From assembly GCA_041577935.1 (NCBI GenBank), contig JBFGIA010000015.1, positions 1-30,819 of the forward strand: DNA of 30,819 nucleotides, read 5' to 3'. The notes under the pieces were generated by a model. It was not told the origin of the DNA. It saw only the letters and a list, made by a program, of their open reading frames with translations, and did no database searches. Shown in pieces: positions 1-7,107 of the stretch (the first letter of the stretch is position 1; every line of letters starts with the position of its first letter). Source of the DNA: CAMYLR01 sp041577935. GTDB taxonomy: Bacteria; Gemmatimonadota; Gemmatimonadetes; JACCXV01; JAHWKZ01. A program made the translations under genes and the position numbers.

Positions 1-264
1 CCAGTGGAGCTGGCCCGCATCGATCACGAGATCTACGGCACGTTTGCTGAGATGGATAGTGGCATCCCGCCCGACGAAGTCGAGCAATTCGTGACGGCAC
101 TCCGCGAAGCCGGCGTGCCCAATGACGTTCACGTCTATGATGCGGTCGACCACGGTTTTTGGCTGTGGGTCGATCGCGAGCCGGAGCGTCGCCGCGCCCC
201 GGCGGCCGATGCTTGGCGGCGGCTCCAAGCATACCTGTCCCGAACCATTACGGTGGGCCCATGA
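1..264 (+). CDS. Dienelactone hydrolase family protein, C-terminal end (partial)
   Basis: The reading frame is already open at base 1, so only the last 87 residues are present. They match the end of the dienelactone hydrolase family, alpha/beta hydrolases acting on ester or lactone bonds. The visible marks are the segment EMDSGIPPDEVEQF, which in this family follows the acid of the catalytic triad, and the segment YDAVDHGFWL, whose histidine would be the catalytic His. The nucleophile lies upstream of the window, so substrate class cannot be judged. The TGA stop overlaps the ATG of the following dipeptidase (ATGA at 261-264), which implies translational coupling and one transcript. Confidence 0.75.
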   Translation, partial: PVELARIDHEIYGTFAEMDSGIPPDEVEQFVTALREAGVPNDVHVYDAVDHGFWLWVDREPERRRAPAADAWRRLQAYLSRTITVGP

Positions 265-1634
265 ACGCGGTAATCGATCACATCGAATCACGTCGCGACG
301 CGCACGTCGAAGACCTCAAGACGTTTATCGCGATTCCGAGCGTGTCCACGAATCCTGAGCGTGCGGGTGACGTTGCACGGTGCGCAGATCACTGTCATGA
401 CTCGCTGCGGGATGTCGGATTCACGAACGTGGAGGTTGTGAAAACCGGTGGTCATCCGATCGTGTACGCCGAATGGCTCGAAGCGGAAGGCGCCCCGACA
501 GTGCTTTTTTACGGTCATTACGACGTTCAACCGCCGGACCCGATAGAGCTGTGGACGTCACCTCCGTTCGAGGCGACGGTGCGTGACGGAAGGATCTACG
601 GCCGCGGATCGGTCGACGACAAGGGTCAGGTGCTCGCGCATTGGAAGGCGTGGGAGGCGCACTTCGCTGTTAACGGACGGCTGCCGTGTAACGTGAAGGT
701 GCTGCTCGAGGGCGAAGAGGAGATCGGCTCAGAGAGTCTCGAGCCGTTCCTGGTCGAGCGTAGAACCGACCTCGCGGCGGATGTGATTTTGATTTCCGAC
801 AGCCCGATGTTCGCTCGCGGAGTGCCATCGCTCTGCTACGGATTACGCGGGCTATGCTACATGGAGCTGCACGTTCGAGGTGCCAACACCGACCTTCATT
901 CTGGTTCCTTTGGCGGTGCGGTTGCGAACCCGGCGCAAGCGTTGGCCAAGATCCTGGCGTCACTGAAAGATGAGGACGAGCGGATCACGATCGATGGGTT
1001 CTACGATCGCGTTCGACCGTTGACCGACGAGGAGCGCGACGAATTCGCCCGGCTCCCGTTCGACGAAGAGGAGTACAAGCGACAGCTCGATGTTTCAGAA
1101 TTGGTCGGAGAAGCGGGTTTCTCCACGTTGGAGCGTACCTGGGTTCGGCCGGCGCTGGACATCAATGGAATGATCTCCGGTTTTACCGGTGATGGTGCGA
1201 AAACGGTGCTGCCGGCCGAGGCATCGGCCAAGGTCTCGATGCGGCTCGTCCCGGATCAGGATCCGGAGGAGATCGCGCGCCTCTTTGCGGCTCATGTCGA
1301 GCGGGTCGCACCGCCGGGCGTGAGCGTGAAGGTCGCCCCTCATCATGGCGCTAGAGCATACCTCGCGCCGCTCGATCACCCCGCCAATCAAGCCGCCAAG
1401 CGCGCGCTAGCAGCAGCATTCGGTGCCGAGCCCGTGTTCACGCGCGAGGGTGGCTCGATCCCGATTACCAACTCTTTTCAGAGCACGCTGGGGTTGACGT
1501 CGATTCTGATGGGCTTCGGCCTGCCCGATGAGAACGCCCACGCACCAGACGAGAACCTGGACCTGGACAACTTCCACCGGGGGATCGCGGCCGCAGCGCA
1601 CTTCTATCACGAGTACGCGAGCGGAGTCGGTTAG
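261..1634 (+). CDS. M20 family dipeptidase (CNDP-like metallopeptidase)
   Basis: This 457-residue protein is a di-zinc M20 peptidase, probably a cytosolic dipeptidase like carnosinase/CNDP2, as no signal peptide is seen. Metal and catalytic motifs are intact. GHYDVQPPDP gives His86 and catalytic Asp88. GRGSVDDKG gives the bridging Asp119. EGEEEIGS gives the general base Glu153 and ligand Glu154. ISDSPMF gives Asp180, and AHAPDE near the end gives the last His. The central dimerisation (lid) domain begins around residue 190 with the typical LRG and HSGSFGG segments. The start at 261 is favoured over an upstream GTG because it leaves the family N-terminus intact and overlaps the previous stop by four bases. 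It converges with the lipoprotein gene 18 bases away; no terminator hairpin is obvious there. Confidence 0.93.
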   Translation: MNAVIDHIESRRDAHVEDLKTFIAIPSVSTNPERAGDVARCADHCHDSLRDVGFTNVEVVKTGGHPIVYAEWLEAEGAPTVLFYGHYDVQPPDPIELWTSPPFEATVRDGRIYGRGSVDDKGQVLAHWKAWEAHFAVNGRLPCNVKVLLEGEEEIGSESLEPFLVERRTDLAADVILISDSPMFARGVPSLCYGLRGLCYMELHVRGANTDLHSGSFGGAVANPAQALAKILASLKDEDERITIDGFYDRVRPLTDEERDEFARLPFDEEEYKRQLDVSELVGEAGFSTLERTWVRPALDINGMISGFTGDGAKTVLPAEASAKVSMRLVPDQDPEEIARLFAAHVERVAPPGVSVKVAPHHGARAYLAPLDHPANQAAKRALAAAFGAEPVFTREGGSIPITNSFQSTLGLTSILMGFGLPDENAHAPDENLDLDNFHRGIAAAAHFYHEYASGVG

Positions 1635-1652
1635 TCTGTTACTTTGTGAGAG

Positions 1653-2555
1653 CTACGGGATTCGGGCCCGGATCTCTCCGCCACCAAGTTTTCGGAAGGT
1701 GACATTGCAGTCGGACACTTCGGGGTCGTCCTCGGCGCGTGCCTCGAAGGCCGAGCTTTGGCCCGGAAGGAGCGGGTTGAAGTCGATCATTGCGCTGCCC
1801 GATTTGACCAGCGTTCCGTCCGCCGATCGGAAGCTCCCCACCACCTCGACATCCTCCAACGGTTCGTCCGAGATGTTTCGCACCTCGCCGTTCACGCGTA
1901 CGTAGCCGCCCTCTTTCGAGCATCTCCACGACAGCATCTCGAGCTGGTAGGGTGCGAGACCGCTGCTGATGCCTGTCGCCAGCGGCCCTGGACTCGACGC
2001 GTGATCGTGGAAGATGCCGAACGGACCAACGCGAATCGTCGGTGACGTCGAGTCGTTGATGAAGAGCGTCAGTGAGTCAGCCCTTGTATCGACCTCAGGG
2101 GTAAAAACGTAGACCCCAACGGCGGTAGTCCCGGAGTCGACCTTGAAACGTGGATTGCTGGGGATCACGACTCCGTTGTACACGTTGCCGAGGTTGTCCT
2201 CGAGGTGCGGCTGTCCATCGGCGGCCAAGAGCGCCGCGCTGTCCGCGCCGGAAAACCAGGTCGCATACGTCATCGCGATTAGATCGGTCCGATAGTTCAA
2301 CACCTGAACGTGCCAAGCCGCATCATCAGCGCGTCCGAGCATGTCGACGGTATCTAAACGACCGCCCGCCATTTCCTGATAGCGTTTCAGGTCCACGGCG
2401 AATGCGCTCTGCTCTTCCGCGCTGAGCGTGTCGGGCAGCTCAACCTCGGGGTCATCGACGGTCGTGTTTGCCGGGTCGCTCTGTTGGCAAGCGGTGAAAC
2501 TGACTCCGACTGCGATTAACAGCGATATCAGTATCGAAAAGAACGGAAATCGCAT
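1653..2555 (-). CDS. Lipoprotein with FxLYD-like C-terminal domain
   Basis: The 300-residue product opens with a hydrophobic segment (SILISLLIAVGVSF) followed by a lipobox-like TAC, so Cys23 is the likely lipidation site and the mature protein is membrane-anchored. Residues about 25-80 are acidic and probably a linker. The last 85 residues read as a beta-sandwich of the FxLYD type: NGEVRNISDEPLEDVEV followed by FRSADGTLV, a pattern seen in secreted lipoproteins of unknown role. The middle region was not recognised. It is the last gene of a three-gene reverse operon, 14 bases after the oxidoreductase stop, with a GAGGG ribosome site in that gap. The lipoprotein call is solid; the function is unknown. 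Confidence 0.75.
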   Translation of the reverse strand: MRFPFFSILISLLIAVGVSFTACQQSDPANTTVDDPEVELPDTLSAEEQSAFAVDLKRYQEMAGGRLDTVDMLGRADDAAWHVQVLNYRTDLIAMTYATWFSGADSAALLAADGQPHLEDNLGNVYNGVVIPSNPRFKVDSGTTAVGVYVFTPEVDTRADSLTLFINDSTSPTIRVGPFGIFHDHASSPGPLATGISSGLAPYQLEMLSWRCSKEGGYVRVNGEVRNISDEPLEDVEVVGSFRSADGTLVKSGSAMIDFNPLLPGQSSAFEARAEDDPEVSDCNVTFRKLGGGEIRARIP

Positions 2556-2569
2556 TTGTCCCTCTGGGC

Positions 2570-3610
2570 TTATGCGGTGGCTTTCGTGGTCAAGACGATT
2601 TTTCCGAACTGATCTCCGCTCGCCAAGCGTTCCAGAGCCGCTGGTCCATCCTCGAGCGGGAAGGTGCGATCGATGATCGGCTCAATATCGCCGCCGATGA
2701 CGAGCTCCGAGATCGCCTCAAACTCGGCTCGATTGGCCATCGTCGAGCCGTGGATCGAGATCTGCTTCCAGTATACGCGGTTGATCGGCGTCACGGCATT
2801 GTTGCCGGTGGTCGCGCCGCAGGTGGCGATTCGCCCGCCGCGTCGGACGCTCTCGATCGAATCGCGCCACGTGGCTTCGCCGACGTTGTCGATGACGAGA
2901 TCTACACCGCGTTTCGAAGTGTGCCGCCGAATCGCCGCCGGGATGTCCTGCTGCGTGTAATCGAGGACGACGTCGGCACCCAGCTCAGTCGCTCGATCGA
3001 GCTTAGCCTGGCTTGACGACGTCACATAAACGTAGGCGCCGACGTGCTTGGCGATCTGCAGCGCGGCGCCGGCGACGCCACCCCCGATACCGTGGATCAG
3101 AACGCTCTCCTCGGGCGTCAACCCACCGGCCGACATGAGCAGCCGCCAGGCGGTTTCGTACGCCAGCGGAAAGGCGGCCGCCATCTCCCACGCCAAACTG
3201 TCCGGCTTGAGATACGCGTTGACCGCGGGAACAATCGCAAACTCCCCAAAGGTCCCCGGGACATGCTCGCCCAGCAATCCATACCGGACGCACAGCGACT
3301 CCTCGCCCTGCTGGCAGAACTCGCAACGCCCGCAGAAGAGACCCGGTTGCAGGTACACCGGGTCGCCGATTGTGAACGCTTCGACGCCGTCGCCAAGCGC
3401 ATCGATTACACCCGCTCCGTCGGCACCGAGTACGTGCGGCATCGAGAGTTCGATGCCCGGGATACCACGCCGCACCCACAAGTCGAGGTGGTTGAGTGCT
3501 GCTGCGAAGATCTTGACGCGAACCTCTCCGGGACCGGGCTCGGGTACCGGTAGCTCACCGACAGCTACGACTTCGGGCCCACCGTGGCCCTCGAGGTAGA
3601 CGGCCTGCAT
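2570..3610 (-). CDS. Zinc-containing alcohol dehydrogenase / quinone oxidoreductase family protein
   Basis: The 346-residue protein is a medium-chain dehydrogenase/reductase using NAD(P)H. It has the N-terminal GroES-like domain and a Rossmann nucleotide site HGIGGGVAGAALQIAK near residues 173-188. Four cysteines at 93, 96, 99 and 107 form the structural zinc lobe. The position that usually carries the first catalytic-zinc Cys (about residue 40) is Asn-His (ALNHLDLWVRRG), so it resembles the quinone oxidoreductase-like subgroup that keeps structural but not catalytic zinc. The substrate cannot be read. The frame is open far upstream inside the DUF885 gene, but the family N-terminus MQAVYLEGHGGPEVV fixes the start at 3610, sharing one base with the DUF885 stop (TGATG). 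Confidence 0.9.
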   Translation of the reverse strand: MQAVYLEGHGGPEVVAVGELPVPEPGPGEVRVKIFAAALNHLDLWVRRGIPGIELSMPHVLGADGAGVIDALGDGVEAFTIGDPVYLQPGLFCGRCEFCQQGEESLCVRYGLLGEHVPGTFGEFAIVPAVNAYLKPDSLAWEMAAAFPLAYETAWRLLMSAGGLTPEESVLIHGIGGGVAGAALQIAKHVGAYVYVTSSSQAKLDRATELGADVVLDYTQQDIPAAIRRHTSKRGVDLVIDNVGEATWRDSIESVRRGGRIATCGATTGNNAVTPINRVYWKQISIHGSTMANRAEFEAISELVIGGDIEPIIDRTFPLEDGPAALERLASGDQFGKIVLTTKATA

Positions 3611-5358
3611 CAGCGAAACGGATGCCACTCCGGATCGTTCAGGATCCGCCGGCCGATCCACGGCACCGGGGGCGCGCCATGGCTCATGAGCTCGTCGTGG
3701 AACGCTCTGAGATCGAAGGCTTCGCCACGGGCTTCGGCGGCAGCCCGCGCGTCGTCTCGCAGGCGCAAGATCATCAGCTTGCCCAAGGTGTAGTTCAGGT
3801 ACTCCGGGTCGTAGGTCCCGCGCAGTGCCTGCTGGCGTGCATTGACCGAGTCTTGATAGGCCACGGCTCGAAACATCTCTTCGGCTGCCTCGACCGACAT
3901 GCCTTCGGTGTGGAGACCGATCGACGCCAGGTAGCGGACCACCCTCAGCAGCGCGTCCTGTACGACCGCCAGCCCGAGCTTGGGCCCGCCACCGGCGAGG
4001 CCCTGACGCCAGCTCGTCTCCTCGCCGTAGTGCGCCCACCCCTCGGTCGTTACGTACGCAGTCAGCAGCTGCTGGGCCCGGGTCGGAGCGCGGTTGATGT
4101 GATTGCGGTGGTGGTAGTGGCCGGGGTAGGCCTCGTGACCGCTCGTGTTCAAGATCGCCCAGTTGTTGTTGCGCGTGAGAAACTCTGCCTTTACCGCTTC
4201 CGACCAGTCACGTTCGATCGGTTGAATGAAGTAGAAGCCGGTGGTTGCCGCCGTCTCGAACGGACCGGGGATGAAGATGTACGCGAAGTTCGTGCGTCGA
4301 AATGGTGGGATCTCTCGAACTTCTACGTCACCCGGCAGCACCGTCCCGATCTGTGAGTCTGCTACAAATGTTCTCAGGTCGTCGATCACGTCGGCGGCGG
4401 TGCTGACGATCTCTTCTGCCGTGGGTTGGTCCTGACCGATAGCGTCAAATGCAGCTAGCACAACCGCGTCGCGGTCTGGGTTCTCGACGTCGCCGGTGAT
4501 CTCGAGCGCCAGCTCGTAAGCGACGTTCTGCAACCGAGCGAGCTCTCCCTCGCCGATCGCCTTCAACTCGTCGAGCGGCAGGTCGACCACGGAGAGTTGT
4601 TCGTTCATGCGCCGATAGCTCTCGGGACCCATTGCGAACTCGCCGAAGGGAGGGGTGTCGAGCCGTGTTTCGAGCTCGCCGGCGTAGTCATCGAGTGCGC
4701 CCGCCGCTTGGCTCATCGCGCGTTGGAATCGTTGCTGGAGCTCTGGATCGTCAACCGATGCCAGCGCCTCGACCAGGTCGTTCTCTAGGAAACGGGGCAG
4801 GCCGCGGTAGGTGATCAGCGCGGTCTCGAGGAAAGGACGCGGTGGGTTGTCGATGTTCGCGCGCGCGGCTGCAACCAGGCCTGGGAATTGCTCGAGCCGC
4901 TCGATGATCGACACCATGCGCACCTCGAGCGGAGCGTAATCGAGCAACAAGAGCAACGAGAGATCCATCTGGCCGGAATAGTAACGTGGGTTCTGACGCC
5001 ACGTGGCAAGCTCACCCAGCCAGAATTGATCACGATCGATTTGCCGCAGCACGACGACGCGGTCGAGTTGTTGATCCGGCGAGAGCTTCGTGAGCTCATA
5101 CGCGAGAAACTGCCCCTCGAACGCGGCGATGTCTGTCAAGTAGGCTTCAATCGCGTTTGCGCTTCGATCGCCGAGGCGGCCGTCGTACTCGTGCAGTCCA
5201 GCCGCCATTGCGGCGGTCGGGTAAAAGTCGAAGTAACGATCGAGAAAAGCGTCGACCGCGGCGTCGAACGTGTCGTTGGAACGTTCCTGCGCGCGGGCCG
5301 ATGTCGTCGCCAGCGCGAGCGTCGTCAGCGCCAGTAGGATCGGGATCGCGGCTTTCAT
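3610..5358 (-). CDS. DUF885 family exported metallopeptidase-like protein
   Basis: The 582-residue protein has a clear signal peptide ending near TSARA-QE (residues 1-23), so it acts outside the cytoplasm. The body matches the DUF885 family, predicted zinc-dependent peptidase-like proteins. Hallmarks are HEAYPGH at 408-414, the following YHHRNH, and TEGWAHYGEE from about residue 438, which together supply the HExxxGH-like metal site and a downstream acidic residue. The segment FIPGPFETAATTGFYFIQP at about 362-380 is also typical. Length is normal. It is the first gene of the reverse operon, with an AGGAGA ribosome site 4-5 bases before its ATG. The actual substrate is not established for most of the family; peptide hydrolysis is an inference. 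Confidence 0.9.
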   Translation of the reverse strand: MKAAIPILLALTTLALATTSARAQERSNDTFDAAVDAFLDRYFDFYPTAAMAAGLHEYDGRLGDRSANAIEAYLTDIAAFEGQFLAYELTKLSPDQQLDRVVVLRQIDRDQFWLGELATWRQNPRYYSGQMDLSLLLLLDYAPLEVRMVSIIERLEQFPGLVAAARANIDNPPRPFLETALITYRGLPRFLENDLVEALASVDDPELQQRFQRAMSQAAGALDDYAGELETRLDTPPFGEFAMGPESYRRMNEQLSVVDLPLDELKAIGEGELARLQNVAYELALEITGDVENPDRDAVVLAAFDAIGQDQPTAEEIVSTAADVIDDLRTFVADSQIGTVLPGDVEVREIPPFRRTNFAYIFIPGPFETAATTGFYFIQPIERDWSEAVKAEFLTRNNNWAILNTSGHEAYPGHYHHRNHINRAPTRAQQLLTAYVTTEGWAHYGEETSWRQGLAGGGPKLGLAVVQDALLRVVRYLASIGLHTEGMSVEAAEEMFRAVAYQDSVNARQQALRGTYDPEYLNYTLGKLMILRLRDDARAAAEARGEAFDLRAFHDELMSHGAPPVPWIGRRILNDPEWHPFR

Positions 5359-5379
5359 GAGTTCTCCTAATCGATGTGC

Positions 5380-5407
5380 ATTAGAGCGGTAGCTCGCAGT
5401 CGTACAA
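5380..5407 (-). promoter_or_regulatory. Candidate promoter of the DUF885 operon
   Basis: On the minus strand the sequence TTGTAC (5407-5402), a 16-base spacer and TCTAAT (5385-5380) resemble a sigma-70-type promoter; the -10 matches 5 of 6 consensus bases and the -35 only 3 of 6. The predicted transcript would start about 15-20 bases before the ATG at 5358 and include the AGGAGA ribosome site. Seen by eye only. Confidence 0.35.
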
Positions 5408-5424
5408 CATTAGCACCCGACGGG

Positions 5425-5439
5425 TATATTGACCCGATG
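5425..5439 (+). promoter_or_regulatory. -10 element of a probable leaderless transcript
   Basis: TATATT at 5425-5430 matches 5 of 6 bases of the -10 consensus and is followed after six bases by the ATG at 5437. Transcription would therefore start at or next to the start codon. No Shine-Dalgarno sequence lies in the gap, which agrees with a leaderless mRNA. No good -35 is seen. Confidence 0.45.
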
Positions 5440-5841
5440 ATCAGCGAATCATGGGAAGACGACACGGCGTTGACGTTTTGTGATCAGTGTGGTCACCTGC
5501 AACCGGGCGTCCAGGCGGCGTGTGAACGATGTGGCGTACCGCTCGACCGCAGCGTTTACGATCCCTTTGTCGCCATCCACCAAAACGCGGCGGTGGTCCG
5601 GCAAGCCGTTCGCGGCCGCGCCAAACCGTCCAGGTTTGGCAAGTTCGCCCTATTCACTTTGGGCCTGCTGTACTTGGTCTATTCGGCGATCTACCTCAAA
5701 GCGCTGCTCGACGATCCGCTATCGATCGTCGCGTTGATTTTGTTGCTGCTACACGTGGCGATCGGTGTGCTGATCTTCGCCGGTTTCCGACGCATGGCCC
5801 GGCGTGATTCCTGGGCCGAATACCGCCTCTACGACGATTAA
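5437..5841 (+). CDS. Small zinc-ribbon membrane protein
   Basis: This 134-residue protein has no functional name that I recognise. Its N-terminus holds a CxxC...CxxC zinc ribbon (FCDQCGHLQPG then CERCGVPLD). A cytoplasmic linker of about 35 residues follows, then two hydrophobic helices (FALFTLGLLYLVYSAIYL and IVALILLLLHVAIGVLIF) and a short basic and acidic tail. The layout resembles small zinc-ribbon anchored membrane proteins of unknown role. An in-frame ATG at 5374 exists, but it lies in the divergent promoter region. The ATG at 5437 directly follows a strong -10 element, so I chose it. It diverges from the DUF885 operon and is followed by the NRDE gene 29 bases later. Confidence 0.7.
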   Translation: MISESWEDDTALTFCDQCGHLQPGVQAACERCGVPLDRSVYDPFVAIHQNAAVVRQAVRGRAKPSRFGKFALFTLGLLYLVYSAIYLKALLDDPLSIVALILLLLHVAIGVLIFAGFRRMARRDSWAEYRLYDD

Positions 5842-5870
5842 GCGTTGACGCGCGTTAGCGTAATGTTCTC

Positions 5871-6617
5871 GTGTGCACGCTGATCGCCTATCACCGCGTT
5901 TTTGAGGACGCGCCCCTCGTCGTGGCGACGAACCGGGACGAAGCTTATGCACGCCCCGCCTCCGCCCCGGCGTGGCAGGGTGATCGACCTCGGATTCTGG
6001 CGCCGCGCGACGACGAGGCGGGCGGTACGTGGATGGGCGCTAACGAAGTACGACTTTGGGTCGGGCTGACGAATGCCGAGGGCCATCCGGTCGAGGGCGA
6101 CCGGCGCTCGCGAGGCCTCCTGTGTCGGGACTTGCTCGGTTGTGCTGACAGCCACGAGGTCGTGGCACGGTTGACGGGGCTGGACGATCCCTACAACGCT
6201 TTCAACCTGTTTGCTTCTGACGGCGAAGCGGCCCATCTAGTGGAGTACGCGGAAGGTCGCGCGGCGGCGCGACCCCTCGAGCCCGGATGCCACATCGTGA
6301 CCAACCGCGCCATCGACGACACCGCGACGGAGCCCAAGGTGCAGCGCGCGATCGAGCGACTCGGAGCAGCCGATCTTTGGGATCTGCGACCCGGATCACG
6401 AGCGCCGGAGTCGTTGATGTCGAAGCTGGGCCTGATACTGGGTGACCATGGCCTCGGCGGAGACGATGCGTTGTGTTTGCACGGAGAGCGGTACGGGACC
6501 CGGAGCGCGGCGGTGTGGCGAGTCGGCTCGCCCGGGGAGGGCACCGCGATCGAGCTCCGCTACGCCGACGGGGCGCCCTGCTCGACTCCGTTCATGACGG
6601 TTCAAACGGGCGTGTGA
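5871..6617 (+). CDS. NRDE family protein (TANGO2-like)
   Basis: The 248-residue protein begins MCTLIAYHRV (GTG start) and continues to the family-defining TNRDE motif at about residues 24-28. This marks the NRDE/TANGO2 family, thought to have an N-terminal-nucleophile hydrolase-like fold in which Cys2 would be exposed after removal of Met1. Further family marks are GGTWMGAN and the segment NAEGHPVEGDRRSRG. Length is normal for bacterial members. The biochemical role is not settled; proposals for the eukaryotic relatives include haem and lipid handling. No Shine-Dalgarno sequence precedes the GTG, but TAGCGT at 5856-5861 could serve as a -10 for a leaderless or near-leaderless message. Confidence 0.88.
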   Translation: MCTLIAYHRVFEDAPLVVATNRDEAYARPASAPAWQGDRPRILAPRDDEAGGTWMGANEVRLWVGLTNAEGHPVEGDRRSRGLLCRDLLGCADSHEVVARLTGLDDPYNAFNLFASDGEAAHLVEYAEGRAAARPLEPGCHIVTNRAIDDTATEPKVQRAIERLGAADLWDLRPGSRAPESLMSKLGLILGDHGLGGDDALCLHGERYGTRSAAVWRVGSPGEGTAIELRYADGAPCSTPFMTVQTGV

Positions 6618-6632
6618 CGCGCTTCCGCCGCG

Positions 6633-6661
6633 TTGACGGTCAAAAAAGCGGCCGCTAACGT
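6633..6661 (+). promoter_or_regulatory. Candidate promoter of the gcvH-gcvP cluster
   Basis: TTGACG (6633-6638) is followed, after a 17-base spacer, by TAACGT (6656-6661), which keeps the key T, A and final T of a -10 box. The leader would be about 40 bases and contains the AGGAGA ribosome site at 6698-6703. No glycine riboswitch is recognisable in the 91-base gap. Seen by eye only. Confidence 0.4.
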
Positions 6662-6708
6662 TTCCCCACTTACGCCCTCCGCCTGGCGAAACTATTTAGG
6701 AGATCCCC

Positions 6709-7095
6709 ATGTCAAATATTCCCGACGATTTGCGCTATTCAGAAGATCACGAGTGGGTCGCGTTCGATAGTGAAAGTGGCGTGGCCACGATCGGGATCAC
6801 CGACTACGCCCAGGGAGAGTTGGGCGATGTCGTATTTCTCGAGTTCCCGGAGATCGGCGCCACGGTCGCCAAGGGCGATTCGGCAGGCACAATCGAAGCG
6901 GTCAAGACAGTGGCCGATCTGTTTGCGCCGTTTGGTGGCGAGATCACCGAAGTCAACGTCGGGCTTGACGATCGTCCAGAGATAGTCAACACCGACCCCT
7001 ACGGCGAGGGTTGGATGATCCGCATGCGAGTCGACGACCCATCGGTCGTCGATGGACTTCTTGATGCCGACGGGTATCAACAACACATCGGCTAG
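6709..7095 (+). CDS. gcvH: Glycine cleavage system H protein
   Basis: The 128-residue protein is the lipoyl carrier of the glycine cleavage complex. It shuttles the aminomethyl group from the P protein to the T protein in the cytosol. The conserved start (LRYSEDHEWV), the GITDYAQGELGDVVF segment and the lipoylation site are present. The site is Lys66 in GTIEAVKTVAD, where most family members have ESVKAASD. Length is normal. A good AGGAGA site lies before the ATG. gcvP follows after 12 bases. The T protein gene (gcvT), often just upstream, is absent from this window and must be elsewhere if the system is complete. Confidence 0.97.
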   Translation: MSNIPDDLRYSEDHEWVAFDSESGVATIGITDYAQGELGDVVFLEFPEIGATVAKGDSAGTIEAVKTVADLFAPFGGEITEVNVGLDDRPEIVNTDPYGEGWMIRMRVDDPSVVDGLLDADGYQQHIG

Positions 7096-7107
7096 GCCCT
7101 TACTCAA

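Noticed and set aside
6618..6708. Glycine riboswitch before gcvH
   Set aside because: The gap is only 91 bases and shows no paired-aptamer layout or conserved core that I can recognise.
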